Assembly: GCF_033115175.1 (NCBI RefSeq)
Contig: NC_084844.1
Coordinates: forward strand, 34,753,885 to 34,817,884
DNA length: 64,000 nt
Direction of reading: 5' to 3'
Origin: Lepus europaeus
Taxonomy: Eukaryota > Chordata > Mammalia > Lagomorpha > Leporidae
Shown in pieces: positions 45,836-56,788 of the stretch. Within the stretch, counting starts at the first letter, position 1. The number at the start of each line of letters is the position of its first letter. The position numbers and the translations under genes are program-made. The notes beneath the pieces were generated by a model that was not told the DNA's origin, did no database searches, and saw only the letters and a list, made by a program, of their open reading frames with translations.

Positions 45836-45907
45836 TGTCGGATAGCTTATCAGACTGATGTTGACTGTTGAATCTCATGGCAACAGCAGTCGATGGGCTG
45901 TCTGACA
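45836..45907 (+). ncRNA. MIR21: MIR21 precursor hairpin (pre-miR-21)
   Basis: This 72-nt hairpin gives the microRNA miR-21, which represses targets such as PDCD4 and PTEN. Mature miR-21-5p starts tagcttatcag at 45843 and ends ttga at 45864. The loop is ttgaatctca, and the star strand begins caacagcag at 45881 and ends near 45901. The star has cagcag (the mouse form) rather than the human cacc form. The base just before the 5p start is A, which pairs with U where human has a G-U wobble. The lower stem extends outward (tgtaccac ... ttggtatc) to 45826-45917, as Drosha substrates require. It lies on the VMP1 strand, just past its 3' end. Confidence 0.98.
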
Positions 45908-46096
45908 TTTTGGTATCTTTCATCTGACCATCCATATCCAATGTTCTCATTCAAACATTACCCAACTTCATGGTTTACGAACAAAACCTCTGGTCCTTAT
46001 GTCTAATGGCCGTTTGAGTTCTTTATGGTATGGTATTGTAGCAGTATCAAGAGAAGATTATATGGAAACTTTGGATAGTCTCCATGATCACAACCA

Positions 46097-46102
46097 AATA
46101 AA
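46097..46102 (+). promoter_or_regulatory. MIR21: Alternative poly(A) signal after MIR21
   Basis: This AATAAA is followed by aggacaagtgacc and T/G-rich sequence about 190 bp past the hairpin. It could terminate VMP1 read-through or a short pri-miR-21. Confidence 0.35.
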
Positions 46103-47045
46103 GGACAAGTGACCTGCCTTGTTGGTTTTGCAAAAGGTTATTAACTTCCCTAACAATGTTTGTTTTTTTTCTCCAGGGACTTTCTAGCAGTGTGACTGTT
46201 ACTTTTCCTTACTTGAGTAGTACCCATTTGCTTTATTTTAAATAGATTCACATTAACCAACATCGTTTTTTAGATTCTTTGGGGTTGGTGTAAGTTCCTA
46301 TGTCAGCCTCCAGTTGCGTTTCATCTCCTTCACCTGCATTTTATTTGGTGTTTGTCTAAAAAAAAGGAAAGAGGAAAGCAAATGAGAATTGCACTAAATC
46401 TTTAGGGTTTATTAATAAATTTGTTTTAGAGCAGGATATTAGAAAAAGAAACAACTTTGTTATGGGCTCACAGACTTTGTGATGAATACATTTGATTTAT
46501 ATACTGTCTTTCACGTGAATTTCTTTGAAAAGAAATGAAGATGAGCTCTCCTCCTTCCCTCCAGTAAATGTTCAGGCTTGGCTTGCTCAGATCCCGGGGC
46601 AGTGTGATGCCCTTCTCGTCCTGTGATTTGTCTTGTCTGTTGCTCTCTTGAATCTCCCAAAGTAGACACAACTACATGATTCCAAAGGTATACCTAGCTG
46701 TTTCCAGCTGAGGGGAGAACAGAAAATTTGCAAGTGAATAGTTTGGTGTTACTGTAGATAACAAGAGGACTTGGGAATTCTTGTCACTAGGAACCCACTG
46801 TGTATAAACCTCGATTACTTACACACCTCAGTGACTGTCAGCCAGTTACATAAGTACATCAGCAGTATACACACAGGAACACTGAGAAGCAGCCCTCTAA
46901 CTAGAGAATGTAACAAGGGGATGAGTGCATCTCCGGCTTTCCCATAGTTGTATATAATCTGTATATATTGCATAAAAAGGGAGATGTTTGCCTTTGTTTG
47001 TATGAAGTCTCATTGTGTTAATAGTGCAGAAAAAGGCAAGACTGA

Positions 47046-47051
47046 AATAAA
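47046..47051 (+). promoter_or_regulatory. MIR21: Candidate pri-miR-21 poly(A) signal AATAAA
   Basis: This AATAAA is about 1.14 kb past the hairpin. The human pri-miR-21 transcript is described as a capped, polyadenylated RNA of about 3.4 kb that continues several hundred bases past the hairpin. A nearer alternative is AATAAA at 46097-46102, about 190 bp after the hairpin. Sequence alone cannot decide between them. Confidence 0.4.
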
Positions 47052-47621
47052 GTTTCTTAAATAGACTTATGGAAGTAGAGCTACCAAAGTGTATCCCACA
47101 GTGAGTGCTCCCACACAAGCTCAGCCTTTGTCCCCAGTGCACTCTGGACAGCACCAGGCTTCTCTGTTTTCCCATTCAATTGCCACTCAGTCAGTACAGA
47201 TAATGCATTAGGCTGCATGAAATAACCAGCCACCCTCCTGTACCCTGATGTGAACTGTGTTTAGACTGGCCCATGTTTAAGGAGTTCAGAGGCATTGCCA
47301 ACATTTCAGTGTGAGAGAGGCTCTTCATACTTGGATTTTAAAACACATTTGCCTCTGTGCAATAGTCTGTTAATGTCAGGCTTCTTCCACCTCTTCTATT
47401 TGTGTGTAACCTGAGAATATTTTTGGCTCTGAGCCTAGATTTCTTTCAAGTATAAAATCAGATACATGGACAAGTTGTCTAAGAAATAAATCACCTGACA
47501 TGGACTGTTAGTATATTCTCAATTTTTGATTCATCGGGATTGAGTTTCTGATAAACATGCAAAGTTTTCACAACATTACATTCACTACTGCAGAAAGAAA
47601 AATGTTTTTAAATGTTCTCAG

Positions 47622-47763
47622 CATATGAGAGCACTTCAAAAAGTTCATAGAAAAATGGAATTAAGTGATAAGCTTATGTTGGTAGAAAAACATTCTGAAA
47701 TTCATGTGTAGTTTTTTTTTCACAATATGCATTTTCCATTACCTTTTCCAAGCCCTCATATGC
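47622..47763. mobile_element. Short terminal-inverted-repeat element (MITE-like)
   Basis: The left end catatgagagcacttcaaa and the right end (reverse complement catatgagggcttggaaa) are imperfect inverted repeats of about 35 bp around an AT-rich core. It resembles the common mammalian cttcaaaaagttcatgg element; family not named with certainty. Confidence 0.6.
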
Positions 47764-48071
47764 ATAGCCTTCAAATTTTTTTGCACCAAAACAAAGTTAG
47801 CCTCTATTCCATTTTCCCATGAGTTTTTCAAGTACCCTACTATGTGCTCTTGCTTTAGAGTGGATACTCTTTTGGGCTTTTGGAGTAAATGGAGAAGAGC
47901 ATTTACTGAAGTTTTTTTAATAATCCAAATTTAAACAAATGAATGACTTGATTAAGAACATCAAAATCTTACTTAAATTAAGAGTAAGCCCCCAGGTAGC
48001 CTACCCAAGACAACATGAAAGCATAAATATACAAAATTTAGCATGAAATAACTGAAGTAATTTCCTGAAGC

Positions 48072-48340
48072 AGCCAGTAGGCATGGCAATTAAGATGCCC
48101 CTTGGGACACCCCCATCCCACATAGGAGTGTCTGGGTTCCAGTCCTGCTCCACTCCAGAGATTCCAGCTTGCAAGGAAGCAGCAGATGTTGGCTCAGGTC
48201 CTTGGGTGAGGAGACCCTGATTAACTTCCTGGTTCCTGGCTTTGTCTAGCCAAGCCCCAGCTATTGCAGGCATTTAGGGAGTGAAGCAGCAGATGGAAGA
48301 TCTCTCTCTCTTGGCCTTTCAAATAAATTTTTAAAAATTA
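48072..48340 (+). mobile_element. Ancient C-repeat SINE
   Basis: gtaggcatggcaattaagat to ggcctttcaaataaat. It is the first SINE downstream of the 41.4-48.1 kb SINE-free zone. Confidence 0.75.
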
Positions 48341-49849
48341 TTCTTAAAATAATAAAAATGATTTCCTAACTTCACATTAAACTGACATTTTCTAATTTCA
48401 TTATAAATATGTATTTTGAAATGTCAAAGTACCCTATAAATATGAACAATTACTAGATACCAACTACAGATCTTTTAATGCTAAGAAAAGCATGCTATTA
48501 CTAAAAATTTTAAAGGTAGCTTTTTAATAGCTTGTTTTAAAAAGCTCAGTCTAGACTATCCAGTGAGATTTGCTGAGTTAAATAGGTGTTAAGCCATGAG
48601 ACAGTAGACTTATGGCATGCGAGAGCTTTCTCAGCAGACCTGAAAGTCTCCTTCCTGTTATAAAATAAACACAAAATATCGGATTGTTTTTACTCACAAA
48701 TAATTTGTTATTTTTAGTGTGCTATGAAAAAAATTAAAAGACCCTAAGCAGGAGTTTAAAAGCAATTTTTGAAAACTGAGCAACGTTCCTTCTCTAATGT
48801 GGCTCAGAAATTCACAAAAGATGGTAATTGAAATAGTACACAAAGCCAGAGAGCTGCTGCTCCTTTATTCTGAGACAAGCAGGAAGAGCACAGAGTGTAA
48901 GACAGCCTTATTGAAGAGGCAGACGGGCTGGGGCTCCTGGCCCTCCCTCCCCACCAAGGCCAAGAGTTCACCTGGGGTAATGTGTTTGCCTTGAGAGGTG
49001 AGGCCTTGAATTGCAGCAAACAACCTCCATGTATTTGCATATTTAACTAGTACTCAGAAGGATTATACAGAAACCTGTTCTATACAGCTGCTTACTCATT
49101 GCCTTGAAAATTGCATGGCACTGAGATAGGCCAAGGTCAACTGTTTGTTCCTTGCTGCTCTTTGACCCACTAGCCTCACAGTTTGCTGGGTGGCTTTTGA
49201 TACTGCCAATTAAATAGGATGGAGGTGGGGCAGGATTGTTTTAGATGACCCCAGCTTCCCACCCAAAGACCCTGGGTTTATTTGAGACCTGTGATTCTAA
49301 TTCTGTAGTCAATAGTCTGACCCCAACTGTGGCCCACAGGGAGTGAGTCAGTTGAAGCGGCCCGGTGACTCTATGGGAACAGAAAGCAGTGTAGAGGGTT
49401 TGTCAGCCAAATCCACAAACGTGTGGCTTTTTGAAACACTGGGACATCTGTTCCTCTTAACTTAAAATAAACTTTGTTTTTAGAAGCAGAGTTGCTTGGC
49501 TCCCTGTTTCTTTGTGTCGGCACCAGTTGCTGCTCTAGCTTGTAAAGCCTAGAATCAGATTTAGGAAATGTGGGATCTTCAGGGCACACTTCCTTCTAAG
49601 GGGTGGAGCAATTGTTTTGAGAAGGGAACAGGATGGTTTTACCGTAGAGGGTTTTGTGGAAATCCCCTGCAGGAGCAAGCAGCACAGGTGTCCAACCTGT
49701 TCGCCATTTCCAACAATCCTGAGGAAGGAGTGCTTGAACACATACCACTGTTTCTGCAACTTAGGCTTTTTGCTTTTGCTTTGGAAACTACATTCCTGAG
49801 GTTGGGTATTTTTGTTGTTGTTTTTGAGTTTTTTGTTTTTTTGTTTTTT
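48341..49849. other. Unique intergenic sequence between MIR21 and TUBD1
   Basis: 1.5 kb without recognised repeats; no exon signature found. Confidence 0.55.
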
Positions 49850-50117
49850 TTTAAGAGTGACAGGGAGAGAGAGATCTTACATCTGTTGTTCACTCCCCAA
49901 ATGCCCACAAAAGCTGGGGCTGTGCCAGGCTGAAGCCAGGAGCCCAGAACTCCGCCAGGGTCTTCCATGTGAGTGCAGGAGCCCAGGCACTTGGGCCATC
50001 CTCTGCTGCTTTCCCAGGAGCGTTAGCAGGGAGCTGGATTGGAAGTGCAGCAGCCCGGACTCGAACCCCCACTCTGTTAGGAGATGAGGTTTAACCTGTG
50101 CCATGTGGTGGCCCTGC
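49850..50117 (-). mobile_element. Older C-repeat SINE
   Basis: ttttttttaagagtgacagg to ccatgtggtggccctgcccc. Confidence 0.85.
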
Positions 50118-50744
50118 CCCTGAGGTTTTGAGAGGAAGGCTCTGGCTGCTTCTGAGCGTCGCGCTCTGGCCCACACTTCTCCCCGCCCCTGCCTCTGGTC
50201 CCAAATGGGTGCTTCCCTGCACTGGGGCACAGCACCTGCACAGGATTTCCCTGCAGGCTGCTTTTGCCTGCCCAGGCCAGAGAGCATTGCTCCAGTGTGT
50301 TCCGGTCTGTTTCAGATGGGGAGTCGGGGAGTTAGGCATTTGGAAAGAGGGCCGGCCTGCCTGCCTCGGGCTCCTCAGCTTGAGTTCACTCCGGGCAGCG
50401 GCTTCGCTGTGATTCCAGCGTGGCTGCCCACCTCCTGAGAGAACCAGGTTTTCTCTGCTTCTTGGTAGAAAGGAGAGAGAAGGCTTTTCCCAGGCTTCCT
50501 TCCTTGAAAAGCGTCCCTCAGTCCCTTTCACGACAGCCAAGCTTCCCTGCCTGGCCTCACGTTGCTTGGCCCCACTCCCGAAGCCAGTGAGACACCTTCA
50601 CTCCGCCCTGCCCGCTGCCGTGGCCCCCTCTGCAGTAGTTTCTTTTCCCACAGCCTCCCTAAACACCAGCTGTCCAGACTGGCTCCCGGGAACCTGTGAT
50701 GTGGCCGTACCAGGAAGTACAGTGGGTGACTCGAGCCTCGATAA

Positions 50745-50880
50745 TGATCGCTTGCTCTGTACCAGGGACTGTTCAGTGCTGTTTTGTGTGTGTTGCGCTT
50801 AATCATCTAATCCTTACAACAGCCTCGGGAAGAAATGAAGGCAGAGAGGTTCAGTATTCAGGGAGGGGAACAAGGAAGTT
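50745..50880 (+). repeat. MIR-like fragment
   Basis: ctaatccttacaacagcctc followed by ggcagagaggttc, in MIR order. Confidence 0.6.
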
Positions 50881-51699
50881 GAGCAGCCTGGGCGTTCCGG
50901 CTCCTAATCGTTCAGTTCTGCAGAAATGGGCTCAGAAGGCCAGGCTGCCACACCCCTGCTGCGTCTCGTGGTCAGAGGGAGTCGAAGGAGAGCGGGAGTC
51001 GATGAGCCAAGGCCACGACAGAAAAGTGTCCCCCTCAGTCGCTGAGTGGCCTCTCTGCTTCCGTCTGTGGCAGAGTTGGAAGAGCCAGTTCTGCTCTTAG
51101 CCACCCTGTGTGGGCGGGTTCCCAGGATGGTGGTTGCTATAAGTACGATTACCGAGCAATTTCAGTTTGTACAGCGCTTTATTCCTTTGCAAAATACTTT
51201 CGCATCTTGAGGTGGTTCTGTTCTATGATCTTCATCACAACCCTTTGAAATCATTAGGACCTGTAGTGGCATTTGCCATATTAAAAAAAAAAAAGTTACT
51301 CCCTTTTACAAGTTCTCCTGGTTTGAGGTGCAGTGGGGAAGACACAGCTGCCGCTCCGGGGTGTCCTCCCTCTGGGAGTGTGGGCTTTGGGCACGGTGTA
51401 CAGGTGCAGAGGAAGGGAACAGAGACAAGAAAGAAGCGCTGACTAGGAAGGACCAGAGAAAGGCGTCTTGCAGGGACTAGCATGTGAGTTCAAAAGGCTG
51501 GGGGTGGGGGGCAGGTTGCTAACCACAGGGTACCAGGAAAGACCGCCAGGGGAGCCTGCGTGGGGTGGGCAGAAGAGGCAAGACCAGTGAGCCCCCTCCA
51601 GGCCGCTTCCTCCCAAGTCCTCGGTGCCTCTACCTTAGCTTCCAGGTCTTTCCTGGACATTGCCAACCTAATTCACAATTAGCTTGTCTGTTTGCTTGC

Positions 51700-51830
51700 A
51701 TTTGGCCAGTTTGCTCCCCTAGAACATAAGCCCATACAGGTCCATTGCTTGCCGCCCAGAGCCGGCACAGGGGTTGGCACTCGATAGGCGTGCACCCTGG
51801 GCTCACGGTGTTTGCCTAGTGAATGTGGCA
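51700..51830 (+). repeat. L2-like 3' fragment
   Basis: ctcccctagaacataagccc ... ggttggcactcgataggcg is the usual L2 3' pattern. Confidence 0.6.
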
Positions 51831-53240
51831 GCAGTCCACTTGAAGGAGCCATGGGGATTCAGAGGCAAGCAGGAGATGCTACTTAAGTGAAAGACAGGGT
51901 CCTGGGCCAGGCTGGAGCAGGGGAGATGGAGTAAAGGTAAGGACGGAACCAAGACCCATAGAGGATAGCAGGGCCATAACTGAGCCAGGAGTGGAAAAGG
52001 AGGAGTGAGTGAGGAAGAGGAAGGGGTCCGCGGCCCCAGCCCCCGCCCTCTTCGTATTCTCTTTTGAACCTACAGAGGGAGGGTGTGAACAGAACAGTGA
52101 GTGCCATAATGGGTGGACTCTCAATGCAGATGCCCTACTAGACCACACTAACGTCTGCCTGTGAATAAACTGACCTTTTCCAGGAAATTGTCTAGAGTGC
52201 TGCCTCTCCTTTCCCAGAAGTGGTCATCTGGGCTGTGATCTGTCATGTGGCCCTGTTCTACAGTGATGGCACTGTGACCGTCTCTTGGGGTCACAGGAAA
52301 CTTTGGAAATTCCTCTCCCCAGTTACATCCTGCTGGCTTAACCAGCGGCTCCTCCCTGGGAGACGGGAGGATGGTAATTCCTGGACAGATCATCTGTCTT
52401 TATAAGGAGAAAAGTTGGGCAGTGTGGTTTCCTGTGCGTACCTCCTGGAGTCCAGAACTCCAGCAGCGCTGGCCTGGACCGCAGTGGTAGCCACCTAGAG
52501 CCCAGATGCCAGGCGTGTTCCCAAGTTCGCATGAGGGCTTCTTCCCAAGTGCCTTTGCCAAGCCAGGAGGCGGAGTGACGACTTCGTGACACCTTCCACA
52601 GTGTGTGATCGAGGCGGCTTTCCATGTGGCTGCTTTGGTGCTAGGGTTGTTCATGTGTTTCAGTAAATGAGTTACTGCTGATTGAAGATGGCTGGGTAGG
52701 ACCCAGGGTAAACGACAAGACAAGCGAGTGCCATTGTGTCCTGTGTCCAGGAGCTCCTCTGTCCAGGAGCACCAGAGTTTAGAAGGGGAGATTGACTTGT
52801 GTGATAGTCCTGTGGTGGTGAAGAAAGAAACCAGACTTGAGAGCTCCCCTGTCAGGCGGGTGCACGGCTTCCCTGGAGGACCCGGGTGCGGCTGGCCCTG
52901 ACGCGTGGATGGACTCAGACAGACGTCACAGATGCTGGTCTTTGTGAGAGTGCTTTGCAGGATTTCAGAAGGGAGAAAGGGAGGGTGGCCTGGAAAACAG
53001 TGCTGTTAGAAAAATTTAGAGATCAAAGAGGTGTTCAGATGTTCTGCATTTTCTTCATCAGATGTGAAGACGGAGTGCCGTGCCGGGCTCTAAAGGGAGA
53101 GTTCTCTTACACACAACGCTGGCCGCCTCCACACCCACTTCTTTTTACAACTGCGCTTAGAGACATTTCTGGAGGGGTAGGGGTGTAGATATTTACTAGT
53201 ACTCGCTGGAGTAGGCAGTGTTCAGTAGAAGAATGTGATG

Positions 53241-53553
53241 GGGGCCAGTGCTGCAGTGTAGCCAGTAAAGCCACCTGTGATGCTGGCACCCCACATGGGC
53301 ATTGGTTCGAGTCCCAGCTGCTCCACTTCCCATCCAGCTCCCTGCTAACATGCCTGGGAAAGCAGTGGAAGATGGCCCGAGTGCTTAGGCCCCTGCACCC
53401 ACCTAAGATACTTGGATGAAGTTCCTGGCTCCTGGCTTCAGCCTGGTCTACCCCCAAATTGTGGGCAGCTGGGGCGTGAACTAGAGGATGGAAGATCTCT
53501 ATCTCTCTGTAACTCTGACTTACAAATAAATCTTTAAAAGAAAAAAAAAAAAA
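53241..53553 (+). mobile_element. Older C-repeat SINE
   Basis: ggggccagtgctgcagtgta to ttacaaataaatc plus A13. Confidence 0.88.
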
Positions 53554-53755
53554 GAGACTATGATGAGATAATAAGACCCCAAAGTTAGTCTTTAATTTCT
53601 CCCATCCTCTGCCTCCTGGAGGAAGCTGGGGCACCCAGTAGTTCCCATACCCCGTTTCTGTGATAGTTCACAGAACAAAGATGTGTCTGTCCTTTCAGCC
53701 CTTGTTCCACTGCCTTCTGATTAACTGACTTCAGACTGTCTCCAGGTGTTAACAT

Positions 53756-54057
53756 CTTTTTAAAAAAATCATTTTTTTAAAAAAAATTTTATTTGAAATG
53801 TAGAGCGACAGAAAGTTTTCCATCCACCAGCTCACTCCACAAATGCCCACAACAGCCAGGGCTGAATCCAGGAGGCCCAAACTCCATCCAGGTTTCTTAC
53901 ATGAGTATTGAGGGACCAAGCTCTAGGACCATCATCTGCTGCCTCTCCAGGTGCGTTAGCAGGAAGCTGGATTGGAGACTGAGCAGCCAGGACTCGAACT
54001 GGTGCTCTGATATGGTTAAGCAGTGGTTTAACCCACTGGGCCACACTGCATGCCCCT
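53756..54057 (-). mobile_element. Older C-repeat SINE
   Basis: T/A-rich start, ttttatttgaaatgtagagc, ending ccacactgcatgcccc. Confidence 0.85.
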
Positions 54058-54111
54058 GTTAAAAATCTAAGCAATGAAGTGTATGAGGAGGCTTCAAAAA
54101 GTTGATGGAAG

Positions 54112-55725
54112 GGATTAGTTAAGCTGCCACGTGCGATGCCGGTATCCTATATCGAAGCACCGTTCCCATTCCCAGCTGCTCTGCTTCCCGTCCAGGTCCT
54201 CGCTAATGTGCCTGGAAAGGCAGCAGATGATGGCCCAAGTGCTTAGACCCAACCTTGCCACCCACCTCAAAGACTTGGATGGAGTCTGGGCCCCTAGCTT
54301 TGGCCTGGCCCCTGGTACTCATGTGGGAGACTTGGATGGAGTCTGGGCCCCTAGCTTTGGCCTGGCCCCTGGTACTCATGTGGGAGACTTGGATGGAGTC
54401 TGGGCCCCTAGCTTTGGCCTGGCCCCTGGTACTCATGTGGGAGACTTGGATGGAGTCTGGGCCCCTAGCTTTGGCCTGGCCCCTGGTACTCATGTGGGAG
54501 ACTTGGATGGAGTCTGGGCCCCTGGCTTTGGCCTGGCCCCTGGTACTCATGTGGGAGACTTGGATGGAGTCTGGGCCCCTGGCTTTGGCCTGGCCCCTGG
54601 TACTCATGTGGGAGACTTGGATGGAGTCTGGGCCCCTAGCTTTGGCCTGGCCCCTGGTACTCATGTGGGAGACTTGGATGGAGTCTGGGCCCCTAGCTTT
54701 GGCCTGGCCCCTGGTACTCATGTGGGAGACTTGGATGGAGTCTGGGCCCCTAGCTTTGGCCTGGCCCCTGGTACTCATGTGGGAGACTTGGATGGAGTCT
54801 GGGCCCCTGGCTTTGGCCTGGCCCCTGGTACTCATGTGGGAGACTTGGATGGAGTCTGGGCCCCTGGCTTTGGCCTGGCCCCTGGTACTCATGTGGGAGA
54901 CTTGGATGGAGTCTGGGCCCCTGGCTTTGGCCTGGCCCCTGGTACTCATGTGGGAGACTTGGATGGAGTCTGGGCCCCTGGCTTTGGCCTGGCCCCTGGT
55001 ACTCATGTGGGAGACTTGGATGGAGTCTGGGCCCCTAGCTTTGGCCTGGCCCCTGGTACTCATGTGGGAGACTTGGATGGAGTCTGGGCCCCTAGCTTTG
55101 GCCTGGCCCCTGGTACTCATGTGGGAGACTTGGATGGAGTCTGGGCCCCTGGCTTTGGCCTGGCCCCTGGTACTCATGTGGGAGACTTGGATGGAGTCTG
55201 GGCCCCTGGCTTTGGCCTGGCCCCTGGTACTCATGTGGGAGACTTGGATGGAGTCTGGGCCCCTAGCTTTGGCCTGGCCCCTGGTACTCATGTGGGAGAC
55301 TTGGATGGAGTCTGGGCCCCTAGCTTTGGCCTGGCCCCTGGTACTCATGTGGGAGACTTGGATGGAGTCTGGGCCCCTAGCTTTGGCCTGGCCCCTGGTA
55401 CTCATGTGGGAGACTTGGATGGAGTCTGGGCCCCTGGCTTTGGCCTGGCCCCTGGTACTCATGTGGGAGACTTGGATGGAGTCTGGGCCCCTGGCTTTGG
55501 CCTGGCCCCTGGTACTCATGTGGGAGACTTGGATGGAGTCTGGGCCCCTAGCTTTGGCCTGGCCCCTGGTACTCATGTGGGAGACTTGGATGGAGTCTGG
55601 GCCCCTAGCTTTGGCCTGGCCCCTGGTACTCATGTGGGAGACTTGGATGGAGTTTGGGACTCTGTGTAGCCTGACTCAGCCCCGGCCATTGTGGGCATTT
55701 GGGGAGCAAACCAACGGGTAGGTCT
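54112..55725 (+). mobile_element. Older C-repeat SINE expanded internally by a 57-bp array
   Basis: Head gttaagctgccacgtgcgat, body to ggcccaagtgcttagaccc, then the array, then the remaining SINE body (gccattgtgggcatttgggg, agcaaaccaacggg). A normal copy would be about 320 bp; this one is about 1.6 kb. Confidence 0.88.
54258..55679 (+). repeat. 57-bp minisatellite, 24 units plus a partial unit
   Basis: The unit starts gtactcatgtgggagacttg at 54315 and every 57 bp after. The first unit (54258) is diverged and the last (55626) is partial. Units differ essentially at one base, cctAgcttt or cctGgcttt, in the order AAAA GG AAA GGGG AA GG AAA GG AA. A unit matches the C-repeat segment between cacccatgtgggagac and ggcctggccc. 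Since 57 is divisible by 3 and the unit lacks stops in several frames, it produces spurious long open frames on both strands. Confidence 0.98.
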
Positions 55726-55763
55726 GCCAATACTTTTTAAAAAGTTAACAGGAAATTCACGTC

Positions 55764-55930
55764 AAAGGCCAGGACTGGGCCAGGCCGAATCCAGGTTTCA
55801 GGAGCTGCTTTCAAGTCTCCCACGTGGGTGGCAGGGGCCCAGGACTTGGGTCATCTTTCGCTGCTTTCCCAGGCAAATTAGCGGGGAGCTGCATTGGAAG
55901 TGGAACAACTGGGATACTTGAACTGACTCC
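55764..55930 (-). mobile_element. C-repeat SINE fragment
   Basis: aaggccaggactgggccagg to ctgggatacttgaactgac, lacking its tail. Confidence 0.8.
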
Positions 55931-55970
55931 TCCGAAAACTTTTTAAAGCCCCCTTGTGTAATATGAAAAG

Positions 55971-56417
55971 GACTGCCCTGAGCAATGCAGTCCCCACAAG
56001 AGATTCCTGGCGAATCCAGTGTGTGTCCTTTCTGACCTGGCCCAGGTGTTGTCATTCTTGGTCTTGAGGCCTGGCGGTTGGGGCACAGCAGGGACAAGGA
56101 GGGCCACTGGCCGTGATGGACTGCTCTGTCCCTGTTCTTTCTGAAGGAAATCAGACATCGTCACAGAGAAACCCATGTGCTCTTCCCAGCAGCACTCGCA
56201 GCCGCTTCTGTGTGCCCTGGTCCCCACAGCACACAGACACAGCAACCGTGGGGGCAAGGGGTAGCCAAAAGAGGAAGCTCTGAATTCCGAGACAAGAAAT
56301 CTAGATTTCAAAACAACAACAGGAAAAAAAAAAAAAAAACCAACAACAGAGAAATTAAGATTTCAGGCAAGGACTTGCAAGTAATGGCAACCCTTCATTC
56401 TGTTAATACAGTGTTTT
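55971..56417. other. Unique intergenic sequence
   Basis: About 450 bp, with an A17 run at about 56322-56339. Nothing else recognised. Confidence 0.5.
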
Positions 56418-56431
56418 AATTTATCAGTTTT

Positions 56432-56774
56432 GTTTTTGTTTGTTTGTTTGTTTGTTTGTTTTGACAGGCAGAGTGGATATATAGAGAGACAGAGAGAAAG
56501 GTCTTCCTTTTGCCATTGGTTCACCCTCCAATGGCCGCTGTGGCCGGCGCACTGCACTGATCCGAAGGCAGGAGCCAGGTGCTTCTCCTGGTCTCCCATG
56601 GGGTGCAGGGCCCAAGTACTTGGGCCATCCTCCACTGCACTCCCTGGCCACAGCAGAGAGCTGGCCTGGAAGAGAGGCAACCGGGATAAAATCCGGCGCC
56701 CCAACCGGGACTAGAACCTGGTGTGCCAGCGCCGAAAGGCGGAGGATTAGCCTGTTAAGCCATGGCGCTGGCCG
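56432..56774 (-). mobile_element. Young C-repeat SINE with 14-bp TSD
   Basis: TSD aatttatcagtttt at 56418-56431 and 56775-56788. (TTTG)n tail, then gacaggcagagtgg to gccatggcgctggcc. Confidence 0.95.
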
Positions 56775-56788
56775 AATTTATCAGTTTT

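Larger units (their letters stand above)
45918..47621 (+). other. MIR21: Downstream flank of MIR21 (pri-miR-21 3' portion)
   Basis: 1.7 kb with no SINE and no coding exon. It contains candidate poly(A) signals listed separately. Confidence 0.5.
50118..53240. other. GC-richer intergenic block, SINE-free
   Basis: 3.1 kb between MIR21 and TUBD1. MIR-like traces occur at 50745-50880 and about 51160-51290, and an L2-like end at 51700-51830. No gene is recognised; frames of 100-150 aa are not credible exons. Confidence 0.5.
54082..55970. mobile_element. TIR element interrupted by C repeats and a minisatellite
   Basis: The left end at 54082-54110 (gaggcttcaaaaagttgatgg) and the right end at 55930-55970 (reverse complement gggggctttaaaaagtttt) look like the inverted ends of the element at 47622-47763. 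Between them are a + C repeat with the 57-bp array and a partial minus C repeat. Confidence 0.5.

Noticed and set aside
50091..50540. 149-aa minus frame in the GC-rich intergenic block
   Set aside because: Low-complexity composition from GC-rich sequence and a SINE; no recognisable domain or splice context.
52338..52723. 95-107 aa overlapping minus frames
   Set aside because: No homology, no codon bias and no conserved splice signals; expected by chance at this GC content.
54131..55669. Very long open frames (512 aa and 488 aa on +, 476 aa on -) of perfect 19-aa repeats
   Set aside because: They are the 57-bp minisatellite read in different frames. The unit length is a multiple of three and lacks stops, so frames stay open on both strands. 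The frames start in SINE sequence and have no splice or promoter context.
54258..55679. CRISPR-like regular repeats
   Set aside because: Units are contiguous with no unique spacers, and the genome is mammalian.
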